DNA of 64,000 nt. It comes from Actinospineispora eucalypti. Lineage in GTDB: Bacteria; Actinomycetota; Actinomycetes; Mycobacteriales; Pseudonocardiaceae. The translations under genes and the position numbers were made by a program. The notes beneath the pieces are model-generated. The model saw only the letters and a list, made by a program, of their open reading frames with translations, was not told the DNA's origin and did no database searches. The stretch's first letter is position 1, and each line of letters opens with the position of its first letter. The stretch lies in the NCBI GenBank assembly GCA_014208095.1, contig JACHMT010000004.1:992001-1056000 (forward strand). Reading direction: 5' to 3'. Below, in pieces: positions 51,360 to 59,345 of the stretch.

Positions 51360-52763
51360 GTGAGCCGGATTGTAGTCATGGGTGGCGGGCCGGCCGGGTA
51401 CGAGGCGGCGCTGGTGGCCGCCCAGCACGGTGCTGAGGTCACCGTCATCGAACGGGACGGCATGGGCGGGGCCTGTGTGCTGGACGACTGTGTTCCGTCC
51501 AAGACGTTCATCTCCTCGGCCGGCGTGCGCACCGAGCTGCGCCGCGCCGGTGAGCTGGGCCTGGACACCGACCACCAGGCGGCCGCCGTCGCGCTGGACC
51601 GCATCAACGCCCGGGTCGGCTCGCTGGCCCGGGCGCAGTCCGCGGACGTGCGCACCCGGCTGGAGCGGGAGGGGGTGCGCACGGTGCTCGGCACCGCCCG
51701 CTTCGCCGACGCGCCCAAGCCCGGTGCGCCGCACCTGGTCCTCGCCTCGCCCCGGGAGGGCGGCGAGGAGGAGCTGCCCGCCGACGTGGTGCTGGTGGCC
51801 ACCGGAGCCACCCCGAGGGTGCTCAAGGGCAGCGAGCCGGACGGCGAGCGCGTCCTCACCTGGCGCCAGCTCTACTCACTGGAGAAGCTGCCGGAGCACC
51901 TGATCGTGATCGGCTCGGGGGTGACCGGCGCGGAGTTCGTGTCCGCGTACACCGAGCTGGGGGTGCCGGTGACCCTGGTGTCCAGCCGGGACCGGGTGCT
52001 CCCGGCGGAGGACGCCGACGCGGCCACCGTGCTGGAGGACGTCTTCGCCGAGCGCGGGGTGGCCATCCTGCCGCGCACCCGGGCCGAGTCGGTGAAGCGA
52101 TCCGAGGACGGCGTCTGCGTGACCCTGGCCGACGGCAGCACGGTGACCGGGTCGCATGCGCTGATGACCGTCGGTTCGGTGCCGAACACCGACGGGCTCG
52201 GCCTGGACGAGGTGGGCATCGCCACCGACCGGGGCGGCTTCATCCCGGTCGACCGGGTGTCCCGCACGAGCACCCCCGGGGTGTACGCGGCCGGCGACTG
52301 CACCGGCGTGCTCATGCTCGCCTCGGTCGCCGCCATGCAGGGGCGCATCGCCATGTGGCACGCGCTGGGCGAGGGCGTCGCGCCGATCAAGCTGAAGACC
52401 GTCGCGGCGGCGGTGTTCACCCGGCCGGAGATCGCCACGGTGGGCATCAGCCAGGCCACCATCGACTCCGGCGAGGTGCCCGCGCGGACCATCATGCTGC
52501 CGCTGGGCACCAACCCCCGGGCGAAGATGCAGGGGCTGCGGCGCGGATTCGTGAAACTCTTCTGCCGCCCGGCGACCGGGGTGGTGATCGGCGGCGTGGT
52601 GGTCGCGCCGGTGGCCAGCGAGCTGATCCTGCCCATCGCCATGGCGGTGCAGAACAACCTCACCGTGAACGACCTCGCCTACACGTTCTCCGTGTACCCG
52701 TCCCTGTCCGGGTCGATCACCGAGGCCAGCCGGCAGCTGATGCGCCACGATGACCTCGACTGA
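51360..52763 (+). CDS. lpdA: LpdA-like flavoprotein (NAD(P)H-quinone dehydrogenase, disulfide-reductase family)
   Basis: A 467-residue pyridine nucleotide-disulfide reductase family protein, closest in feel to mycobacterial LpdA (Rv3303c), an NADPH-quinone reductase: VLDDCVPSKTFISSAGVRTE, GERVLTWRQLYSLEKLPEHL, SHALMTVGSVPNTDGLGLDE, GVYAAGDCTGVLMLASVAAM, ILPIAMAVQNNLTVNDLAYT and YPSLSGSITEASRQL. FAD- and NAD-binding loops are VVMGGGPAGYEAALVAAQHG and LIVIGSGVTGAEFVSAY. Both redox cysteines seem present here (C39 and C44 in GACVLDDCVPSK). The C-terminal catalytic His-Glu pair of true reductases is absent. The GTG at 51360 follows GGGAGGGGAG by 9 bases. Confidence 0.92.
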   Translation: MSRIVVMGGGPAGYEAALVAAQHGAEVTVIERDGMGGACVLDDCVPSKTFISSAGVRTELRRAGELGLDTDHQAAAVALDRINARVGSLARAQSADVRTRLEREGVRTVLGTARFADAPKPGAPHLVLASPREGGEEELPADVVLVATGATPRVLKGSEPDGERVLTWRQLYSLEKLPEHLIVIGSGVTGAEFVSAYTELGVPVTLVSSRDRVLPAEDADAATVLEDVFAERGVAILPRTRAESVKRSEDGVCVTLADGSTVTGSHALMTVGSVPNTDGLGLDEVGIATDRGGFIPVDRVSRTSTPGVYAAGDCTGVLMLASVAAMQGRIAMWHALGEGVAPIKLKTVAAAVFTRPEIATVGISQATIDSGEVPARTIMLPLGTNPRAKMQGLRRGFVKLFCRPATGVVIGGVVVAPVASELILPIAMAVQNNLTVNDLAYTFSVYPSLSGSITEASRQLMRHDDLD

Positions 52764-53952
52764 GGCGATGCGCCCGCTGGACGGGATCACCGTGGTCGCC
52801 TGCGAGCAGGCGGTGGCCGCGCCGATGGCCACCCGGCACCTGGCCGACCTGGGCGCCCGGGTGATCAAGATCGAGCGGCCCGGACCCGGCGACTTCGCCC
52901 GCGACTACGACACCACGGTGCACGGGCTCTCCAGCCACTTCGTCTGGCTGAACCGCTCCAAGGAGAGCGTCACGCTGGACCTCAAGCACGCCGAGGGGGC
53001 ACGGATCGCCCGGGAGCTGGTGGCCCGCGCGGACGTGTTCGTGCAGAACCTGGCGCCCGGCGCGGCCGCCCGCCTGGGCCTGGGCGCGGACGAGCTGACG
53101 GCCGAACACCCGAGGCTGGTGCACTGCTCGATCTCCGGCTACGGGGAGGACGGCCCCTACCGGGACGCGAAGGCCTACGACCTGCTCATCCAGGCGGAGA
53201 CCGGGCTGATGTCGATCACCGGGACGCCCGAGCAGCCGGCCAAGTCGGGCGTGCCGGCGGCCGACATCGCGGCCGGCATGTACGCCTACTCCGGGGTGCT
53301 CTCCGCGCTGCTGCTGCGCGAGCGGACCGGGCGGGGCGGCGCGTTCTCGGTGTCGCTGTTCGACGGGCTGACCGAGTGGATGGGCTTCCCGATGTACTAC
53401 ACGCGCTACGGCGGGTCGGCCCCGGTGCCGGCCGGCGCGGCGCACGCGGCGATCGCCCCGTACGGCCCGTTCGGCACCGGTGAGGGGCGCCCGGACGTGA
53501 TGCTGGCGATCCAGAACGACCGGGAGTGGGTGCGGTTCTGCGAGTCGGTGCTCCGGCGGCCGGAGCTGACCCGCGACGAGCGGTTCGCCGACATGACCGC
53601 CCGGGTCCGGCACCGGGACGAGCTGCGCGCGGAGATCGAGGGGGTGTTCGCCGCGCTCACCGCCGCCGAGCTCGACGCGCGGCTGGAAGAGGCGAAGATC
53701 GCCCACTCGCGCCGCAACGGGATGGCCGAGCTGATCGAACACCCGCAGCTGGCCGCCAGGAACCGATGGACCGAGGTAGGCTCCCCGGCCGGCCCGCTAG
53801 CCGCCCTGATCCCCCCGGTCACCGTGACCGCCGGACCGCCGCCCCGAATGGACCCCATCCCCGCCATCGGCCAACACACCGACGCGGTCCTGACCGAACT
53901 CGGCTACCCGGCCGACGAGGTGGCCCGCCTCCGCGCGGCGCGCGCCGTGTAG
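52750..53952 (+). CDS. CaiB/BaiF family III CoA-transferase
   Basis: A 400-residue family III CoA-transferase, exchanging CoA between carboxylic acids. Typical stretches: MRPLDGITVVACEQAVAAPM, LADLGARVIKIERPGPGDFA, HFVWLNRSKESVTLDLKHAE, HCSISGYGEDGPYRDAKAYD with the likely catalytic Asp in AKAYDLLIQAETGLM, and VSLFDGLTEWMGFPMYYTRY. The ATG at 52750 lies inside the end of lpdA (14-base overlap), so the two genes are co-translated. Substrate unknown; a methylsuccinyl- or succinyl-type acyl-CoA would be usual. Confidence 0.93.
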   Translation: MTSTEAMRPLDGITVVACEQAVAAPMATRHLADLGARVIKIERPGPGDFARDYDTTVHGLSSHFVWLNRSKESVTLDLKHAEGARIARELVARADVFVQNLAPGAAARLGLGADELTAEHPRLVHCSISGYGEDGPYRDAKAYDLLIQAETGLMSITGTPEQPAKSGVPAADIAAGMYAYSGVLSALLLRERTGRGGAFSVSLFDGLTEWMGFPMYYTRYGGSAPVPAGAAHAAIAPYGPFGTGEGRPDVMLAIQNDREWVRFCESVLRRPELTRDERFADMTARVRHRDELRAEIEGVFAALTAAELDARLEEAKIAHSRRNGMAELIEHPQLAARNRWTEVGSPAGPLAALIPPVTVTAGPPPRMDPIPAIGQHTDAVLTELGYPADEVARLRAARAV

Positions 53953-53974
53953 GCCGGTCGGGCGACCCAGACTG

Positions 53975-55474
53975 CTACACCCAGTCCAGCGTGCGGGTGA
54001 CGGCCTTCTGCCACTGGGCGTAGAGGCGGTCGCGGTCGGCCGCATCCATGGACGGGGTCCACTCCTTGTCCTTGGCCCAGTTGGTGCGGATCTCGCCGGT
54101 GTCGGACCAGAAGCCGGTGGCCAGGCCGGCCGCGTAGGCGGCGCCCAGCGCGGTGGTCTCGTTGACCACCGGCCGGATCACCGGCACGCCCAGGATGTCC
54201 GCCTGGAACTGCATGAGCAGCTCGTTGACCACCATGCCGCCGTCCACCTTCAGCTCGGTGAGGTCGACCCCGGCGTCGGCGTTCATGGCGTCCAGCACCT
54301 CGCGGCTCTGGAACGCGGTGGCCTCCAGCACGGCCCGCGCGAGGTGCCCGCGATTCACGAACCGGGTCAGCCCGACGATCGCGCCGCGCGCGTCCGAACG
54401 CCAGTGCGGGGCGAACAGCCCGGAGAACGCCGGCACGAAGTACGCCCCGCCGTTGTCCTCCACCGAGGCGGCCAGCGCCTCGATCTCCGGCGCCGAGGCG
54501 ATCAGGCCGAGGTTGTCCCGCAGCCACTGCACCAGCGAGCCGCTGACCGCGATGGAGCCCTCCAGCGCGTAGATCGGGGCCTCCGAGCCCAGTTGGTAGC
54601 AGACCGTGGTGAGCAGGCCGTTGGTGCTGCGCTTCAGCTCGGTGCCGGTGTTGAGCAGCATGAAGTTGCCGGTGCCGTAGGTGTTCTTGGCCATGCCCGG
54701 GTCCAGGCAGGCCTGGCCGAAGGTGGCCGCCTGCTGGTCACCCAGGATGCCGGCGATGGGCACCCCGGGCAGCACGCCCTTGGCCCGCACCTGGCCGTAC
54801 ACCTCGGAGGAGGAGTGGATCTCCGGGAGCATGGACTTCGGCACGCCGACGGCGGCGCACAGCTCGTCGTCCCAGGCCAGCGTCTCCAGGTCCATCAGCA
54901 GGGTGCGGGAGGCGTTGGTCACGTCGGTCAGGTGCAGGCCGCCGTCCGGGCCGCCGGTGGCGTTCCACAGCACCCAGGTGTCCATGGTGCCGAACGCCAG
55001 CTCGCCCCGTTCCGCCCGTTCCCGCGCGCCCTCGACGTTGTCCAGGATCCAGCGGGCCTTGGGGCCGGCGAAGTAGGTGGCCAGGGGCAGGCCGGTGCGC
55101 TGGGTGAACTTCTCCCCGCCGCCGTTCTCCGCCAGTTGGGCGCAGATCTGGTCGGTCCGGGTGTCCTGCCAGACGATCGCGTTGTACACCGGCTCGCCGG
55201 TGGCCCGGTCCCACACCACGGTGGTCTCGCGCTGGTTGGTGATGCCGACGGCGACGATGTCGTCGGTGGTCACGTCGGCCTTGGCCAGCGCACCGGCGAC
55301 CACCTCGCGGGTGTTGTTCCAGATCTCCGTGGCGTCGTGCTCCACCCAGCCGGCCCGGGGGAAGATCTGCTCGTGCTCCCGGCTGTCCGAGGCAACCGGC
55401 AGGCCTTCGTGGTTGAACAGGATGCACCGGGTGGACGTCGTGCCCTGGTCGATAGCGGCGACGTACTGCGTCAT
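53975..55474 (-). CDS. glpK: Glycerol kinase
   Basis: A 499-residue FGGY kinase phosphorylating glycerol to glycerol-3-phosphate. Motifs: VAAIDQGTTSTRCILFNHEG (ATP/phosphate), VGITNQRETTVVWDRATGEP with YNAIVWQDTRT, GTMDTWVLWNATGG, GILGDQQAATFGQACLDPGM, KNTYGTGNFMLLNTG, FVPAFSGLFAPHWRSDARGA and KVDGGMVVNELLMQFQADIL. The length is normal. The ATG at 55474 lies 16 bp after the glpF stop on the same strand (glpF-glpK operon). Confidence 0.98.
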   Translation of the reverse strand: MTQYVAAIDQGTTSTRCILFNHEGLPVASDSREHEQIFPRAGWVEHDATEIWNNTREVVAGALAKADVTTDDIVAVGITNQRETTVVWDRATGEPVYNAIVWQDTRTDQICAQLAENGGGEKFTQRTGLPLATYFAGPKARWILDNVEGARERAERGELAFGTMDTWVLWNATGGPDGGLHLTDVTNASRTLLMDLETLAWDDELCAAVGVPKSMLPEIHSSSEVYGQVRAKGVLPGVPIAGILGDQQAATFGQACLDPGMAKNTYGTGNFMLLNTGTELKRSTNGLLTTVCYQLGSEAPIYALEGSIAVSGSLVQWLRDNLGLIASAPEIEALAASVEDNGGAYFVPAFSGLFAPHWRSDARGAIVGLTRFVNRGHLARAVLEATAFQSREVLDAMNADAGVDLTELKVDGGMVVNELLMQFQADILGVPVIRPVVNETTALGAAYAAGLATGFWSDTGEIRTNWAKDKEWTPSMDAADRDRLYAQWQKAVTRTLDWV

Positions 55475-55490
55475 TGGGTAGGTCTCCTAA

Positions 55491-56228
55491 TCAGGACAGC
55501 GGGAGGACGTGGACGAGCAAACCGGCCAGCGTGGCGCCAATCAAGGGCCCGACCACCGGTACCCAGGAATAACCCCATTCCGCGCTGCCCTTGTCCCGGA
55601 TCGGCAGCACCGCGTAAGCGATGCGCGGCGCCAGGTCGCGGGCGGGGTTGATGGCGTACCCGGTCGGGCCACCCAGCGAGTTGCCGATGCCGATGACCAG
55701 GAACATCACGCCGGCGTAGCCGAGCGCGGAGTTGCCGAACTCCGGCACCCCGCCGTCGCCCGCCTTGGCCGCCGGGGAGAGCAGGATCCAGATCATCAGC
55801 ACGAAGGTGCCGATGACCTCGGTGACCGTGTTCCACAGCGGCGAGGGCACGGTCGGCCCGGTGCAGAAGATGCCCCGGGTGCCACCCGGTTCCGGGTCGG
55901 TGTCGAACTGTTTCTTGTAGGCCAGCCAGGTGAGCACCGCGCCGACGAAGGCACCCAGGAACTCGCCGGCGAAGTACACCGGCACCTGCGACCACTCGGT
56001 CTTGCCCGCGACGGCCAGGCCCAGGGTCACCGCCGGGTTCAGGTGCGCGCCGCTGGTCGACGCGACGGAGGCGCCGGCGAAGACGCCGATGCCCCAGCCG
56101 AAGTTGATGAGAAGCCAGCCGCCGTTGTTGCCGAGCGTGTTGGTCAACACCACGTTGGCCACGACGCCGCAACCGAGCAAGATCAGAGTTGCCGTCCCGA
56201 CCAGCTCGGAGACAAAGATATTAAGCAT
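55491..56228 (-). CDS. glpF: Glycerol uptake facilitator (aquaglyceroporin)
   Basis: A 245-residue MIP-family channel with six membrane helices and two NPA half-helices: SGAHLNPAVTLGLAVAGKTE and GYAINPARDLAPRIAYAVLP. The Asp after the second NPAR marks glycerol-type channels rather than strict aquaporins. A loop with PEPGGTRGIFCTGPTVPSP lies between helices 3 and 4. The ATG at 56228 is used because the first helix (LNIFVSELVGTATLILLGCG) starts there; GAAGG precedes it by about 8 bases. First gene of the glpF-glpK operon, divergent from glpD. Confidence 0.96.
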   Translation of the reverse strand: MLNIFVSELVGTATLILLGCGVVANVVLTNTLGNNGGWLLINFGWGIGVFAGASVASTSGAHLNPAVTLGLAVAGKTEWSQVPVYFAGEFLGAFVGAVLTWLAYKKQFDTDPEPGGTRGIFCTGPTVPSPLWNTVTEVIGTFVLMIWILLSPAAKAGDGGVPEFGNSALGYAGVMFLVIGIGNSLGGPTGYAINPARDLAPRIAYAVLPIRDKGSAEWGYSWVPVVGPLIGATLAGLLVHVLPLS

Positions 56229-56344
56229 ATTCGCCTTCCCCCTCGAAGGTATTCGGAAACCGTATTCCGGGGGGCAGGGCGCGTCTAGGTGATGCGCCGG
56301 CCGAGACCCGAGTGGAGCAAGCCGCGAGCGGTACCGTGTGCTCC

Positions 56345-58105
56345 GTGGGTAAGTCACCGAGGAGCAACTCGTCGGATCCGACCTGGCCGAACCGGAACCT
56401 CGGCCGGTTGTCGCCGGAGCAACGGGACCAGGCCTGGCAGGCGCTGTCGGCGCAGCACTTCGACCTGGTGGTGATTGGTGGCGGAGTGGTCGGCACCGGG
56501 GTGGCCCTGGACGCGGCCACCCGGGGCCTGCGGGTGGGCCTGGTGGAGGCGCGGGACTTCGCCTCGGGCACCTCGTCGCGGTCCTCGAAGCTGTTCCACG
56601 GCGGCCTGCGCTACCTGGAGCAGCTGGAGTTCGGGCTGGTCCGGGAGGCGCTGCACGAGCGCGAGCTGATGCTCACCCGGCTGGCCCCGCACCTGGTCAA
56701 GCCGGTCAGCTTCCTCTACCCGCTGCACGGGCGGTTCTGGGAGCGGCCGTACGTGGCCGCCGGGCTGACCCTGTACGACACCATGGGCGGCGGCCGTTCG
56801 GTGCCCCGGCAGAAGCACCTGACCAGGGCCGGCGCGCTGCGGCTGGCCCCGGCGCTGCGGCCGGACTCGCTGGTCGGCGCGGTGCGCTACTACGACGCAC
56901 AGGCCGACGACGCGCGCCACACCCTCACCGTGGCCCGCACCGCCGCGCACTACGGCGCCATCGTCCGCACCTCCACCCAGGTGATCGGGTTCGAGCGGGA
57001 GGCGGACCGGGTGTCCGGGGTGCGCATCCGGGACGCCGAGTCCGGCGCGGAGACCTCGGTGTTCGCCCACGCGGTGGTCAACTGCACCGGCGTGTGGACC
57101 GACGAGCTCCAGCGGCTGTCCGGCGGGCGCGGCCGGTTCCGGGTGCGCGCATCCAAGGGGGTGCACCTGGTGGTGCCCCGGGACCGGATCGTCGCGGACA
57201 CCGGGATCATCCTGCGCACCGAGAAGTCGGTGCTGTTCATCATCCCGTGGCGCAGCCACTGGATCGTGGGCACCACGGACACCGACTGGAACCTGGACCT
57301 GGCCCATCCGGCGGCCACCAAGGCGGACATCGACTACGTGTTGGACCACGTCAACCGGGTGCTCGCCGCTCCGCTCACCTACGACGACATCGAGGGCGTC
57401 TACGCCGGGCTGCGGCCGCTGCTGGCCGGGGAGAGCGAGCAGAGCTCCAAGCTGTCGCGGGAGCATGCCGTGGGCCGGGTCGCGCCCGGCCTGGTGGCGA
57501 TCGCCGGCGGCAAGTACACCACCTACCGCGTGATGGCGGCCGACGCGGTGGACGCGGCCGCCGCCGACATCCCCAACCGGGTCGCGCCGTCCATCACCGA
57601 CCGGGTCCCGCTGCTCGGCGCGGACGGCTACCACGCGCTGGTCAACCAGTCGGAGCAGCTGGGCGCGCACTACCACCTGCACCCGTACCGGATCCGGCAC
57701 CTGCTGGACCGCTACGGCTCGTTGCTGCCCGAGGTCCTGGACGTCGCCGCCGGGCGCCGCGACCTGCTCACCCCGATCCCGGGTGCCCCGGAGTACCTGC
57801 GGGTGGAGGTGGTCTACGCGGCCGCCCACGAGGGCGCGTTGCACCTGGAGGACGTGCTGACCAGGCGCACCCGGATCTCCATCGAGTACCCGCACCGGGG
57901 CGTGGACTGCGCCGAGCCGGTCGCGTCCCTGATGGCCGAAGTCCTCGGCTGGTCTCCCAAGACGGTGGCCCGCGAAATCGAGGTCTACACCTCGCGCGTA
58001 GCCGCCGAACGCGCATCCCAGTCCGAGCCCGACGACGCCGCCGCCGACGCCGTCCGCGCCGCCGCCCCCGAAGCCCGCCCCGACCTCCTAGAAAACCTCG
58101 CCTGA
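56345..58105 (+). CDS. glpD: Glycerol-3-phosphate dehydrogenase (FAD-dependent, membrane-associated)
   Basis: About 586 residues. It oxidises glycerol-3-phosphate to dihydroxyacetone phosphate and passes electrons to quinone. The FAD-binding N-terminus is DLVVIGGGVVGTGVALDAAT followed by EARDFASGTSSRSSKLFHGG and LRYLEQLEFGLVREALHERE; later family parts are GVHLVVPRDRIV, IVGTTDTDWNLDL, GRVAPGLVAIAGGKYTTYRV, and the helical C-terminal domain. Possible GTG starts are 56312, 56336 and 56345; the last leaves the shortest odd N-terminus. The Ala/Pro-rich C-terminus ends in ENLA, with its TGA being the first bases of the family-A repeat array. Confidence 0.97.
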   Translation: MGKSPRSNSSDPTWPNRNLGRLSPEQRDQAWQALSAQHFDLVVIGGGVVGTGVALDAATRGLRVGLVEARDFASGTSSRSSKLFHGGLRYLEQLEFGLVREALHERELMLTRLAPHLVKPVSFLYPLHGRFWERPYVAAGLTLYDTMGGGRSVPRQKHLTRAGALRLAPALRPDSLVGAVRYYDAQADDARHTLTVARTAAHYGAIVRTSTQVIGFEREADRVSGVRIRDAESGAETSVFAHAVVNCTGVWTDELQRLSGGRGRFRVRASKGVHLVVPRDRIVADTGIILRTEKSVLFIIPWRSHWIVGTTDTDWNLDLAHPAATKADIDYVLDHVNRVLAAPLTYDDIEGVYAGLRPLLAGESEQSSKLSREHAVGRVAPGLVAIAGGKYTTYRVMAADAVDAAAADIPNRVAPSITDRVPLLGADGYHALVNQSEQLGAHYHLHPYRIRHLLDRYGSLLPEVLDVAAGRRDLLTPIPGAPEYLRVEVVYAAAHEGALHLEDVLTRRTRISIEYPHRGVDCAEPVASLMAEVLGWSPKTVAREIEVYTSRVAAERASQSEPDDAAADAVRAAAPEARPDLLENLA

Positions 58106-58190
58106 TTCAGTGGGTTTAGCACGCTGATTCAGTGGGTTTGGCACGCTGGTTCAGTGGGTTTGGCACGCTGGTTCAGTCACTTCAGCAGGG
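58101..58190 (+). repeat. 22-bp tandem array (family A), left arm
   Basis: Four contiguous units with a 22-bp period (the AGT core recurs at 58109, 58131, 58153, 58175), of the form CTGATTCAGTGGGTTTGGCA then CG. The innermost unit is TTCAGTCACTTCAGCAGG. The glpD TGA at 58103-58105 is part of the first unit, and the minus-strand gene's TGA (58182-58184) is part of the last. Confidence 0.95.
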
Positions 58191-59084
58191 GCGCTGGTAG
58201 CCGCGGACCCGAAATGCCTCCCGGAGCTGCCGCTCGAGCTCCCGGCTGTCGGCAAAGTCGTCGGCCGTTGCGGTGAGCACGATCCAACCTCTTCGCCGCA
58301 GATCCTCCGCGCGGCGCGCGTCCTCGAGTTCCCGGTCGAGATGGACCGCGTATCCGTTGTATTCCAATGCAATCAGAAATTCTGGCCAGGCAAGATCTAG
58401 CCGATAGATTTCTCTGCCATTGATGGCGAATATGGGCCAGTTCGACTTGGGCGCCGAAAAGCCGAGAGCGTCGACCTCGAGAAGCAGCCAACTCTCTGGC
58501 GGGGATTCGGCGCGCCCGGTGGCGAGCTCCAGTATTCGTGCTCCTCGTTTGGTCCCTCGGGCGTCCGGCCGCTCAGTGAGACGTCTTCGCACCTGCGCTC
58601 GGAAATCCTCCCTCAGGTCTACTGGATGAAGGGCCAGCATCTGGTCGATCACCGCAATTGCGTCCCGCGCGCGCACGGTGCACAGCAGGTCGGTGGCGGC
58701 TCGAACAGGCGTCACCACCCGTAGACCGAGGTGCTCGACGACGTCCTCCGGCGGGAGCCAGCCGTTGTGCGGAATGAGGCCGACGCGTCTCCGTCTCGTC
58801 CCGCAGTAGGGCACTAGCTGGTGGACCTCCGTACCTGTCACCGCGGTGCATCCGTGCAAGGCGGCCGCCGTCATACTCGCAATCGCAGACTGCGGGCCAT
58901 TCAGCAACTGCGCGGCGGCCGCACGAGTCAGTAGGTCCGTGGACCGCGCGCTCTCGATGAGAATGCGGGGCCAGATCCGTTGTAGGTGTCCGTGCTGAAT
59001 TGCTACCCGAACCGTGTATCGGCCGACCCTGTCGACCAGTTCGCGTTGGCGGTATGCGCCGTGCAAGCTCTGTCCATATTTCAT
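58182..59084 (-). CDS. AbiEi-like wHTH / DUF559 (PD-(D/E)XK-like) protein
   Basis: A 300-residue two-part protein. The N-terminus (LHGAYRQRELVDRVGRYTVR onward, about 7-90, with TAAALHGCTAV) resembles AbiEi-type antitoxin/regulator wHTH domains. The C-terminus (about 190-290) is a DUF559/Vsr-like nuclease fold: SPPESWLLLEVDALGFSAPK, IYRLDLAWPEFLIALEYNGY (D230; E241-x-N243) and RRAEDLRRRGWIVLTATADD. The active site is degenerate (Asn for Lys), so cutting is uncertain. No AbiEii toxin gene is adjacent. The ATG at 59084 is fixed by the leader geometry shared with cassette C; the ribosome site is weak. Base composition is clearly lower in GC than flanking genes. Confidence 0.88.
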   Translation of the reverse strand: MKYGQSLHGAYRQRELVDRVGRYTVRVAIQHGHLQRIWPRILIESARSTDLLTRAAAAQLLNGPQSAIASMTAAALHGCTAVTGTEVHQLVPYCGTRRRRVGLIPHNGWLPPEDVVEHLGLRVVTPVRAATDLLCTVRARDAIAVIDQMLALHPVDLREDFRAQVRRRLTERPDARGTKRGARILELATGRAESPPESWLLLEVDALGFSAPKSNWPIFAINGREIYRLDLAWPEFLIALEYNGYAVHLDRELEDARRAEDLRRRGWIVLTATADDFADSRELERQLREAFRVRGYQRPC

Positions 59085-59136
59085 ACCCATGACGATGACG
59101 CCGATGGGTGCGTTTTGCCGGGCAAGGGACGCGGGC

Positions 59137-59163
59137 TGTGGATAACCGCGGCCATGTGGACAA
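59137..59163 (-). promoter_or_regulatory. Paired DnaA-box-like nonamers in the cassette A leader
   Basis: On the minus strand TTGTCCACA (59163-59155) and TTATCCACA (59145-59137) match the actinobacterial DnaA box. They are 18 bp apart, in the gene's direction, and the nearer one ends 52 bp before the ATG at 59084, as in cassette C but with the two nonamers exchanged. Confidence 0.8.
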
Positions 59164-59171
59164 CTCGTCGG

Positions 59172-59327
59172 CCTGCTGAACCGACTGAACCGGCGTGCCA
59201 AACCCACTGAACCGGCGTGCCAAACCCACTGAATCAATGTGCCAAACCCACTGAATCAATGTGCCAAACCCACTGAATCAATGTGCCAAACCCACTGAAT
59301 CAATGTGCTGGAGTGACTGAATCAGGT
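59172..59327 (-). repeat. 22-bp tandem array (family A), right arm, inverted
   Basis: Seven contiguous units with an exact 22-bp period (the ACTGAA core starts at 59184, 59206, 59228, 59250, 59272, 59294, 59316). The middle units are GTGCCAAACCCACTGAATCA then AT. The inner end is CCTGCTGAACCGACTGAACC and the outer end CTGAATCAGG, mirroring the left arm. Confidence 0.95.
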
Positions 59328-59345
59328 GGGGGGTGGGTGGGTGGG

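Larger units (their letters stand above)
58101..59327. mobile_element. Cassette A: inverted 22-bp arrays around an intact AbiEi-like/DUF559 gene
   Basis: A 1.23-kb unit that fills the gap between convergent glpD and the EspG-like gene. Outer ends are CCTGATTCAG and its inverse CTGAATCAGG. Both arms run outside to inside from CCTGATTCAG to TTCAGCAGG through 22-bp units: four units on the left and seven on the right. The gene inside is on the minus strand, with its stop in the innermost left unit and its leader (two DnaA-box-like nonamers) next to the right array. The geometry equals that of cassette C. The interior is less GC-rich than its neighbours, suggesting acquisition. Confidence 0.75.

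Noticed and set aside
58182..59084. Complete AbiE type IV toxin-antitoxin pair
   Set aside because: No AbiEii nucleotidyltransferase-like gene follows either AbiEi-like gene; the flanks are repeat arrays and unrelated genes.
58101..59327. Insertion sequence with transposase
   Set aside because: The ends are inverted repeats, but the only gene is AbiEi-like/DUF559, and no target-site duplication is visible at either cassette.
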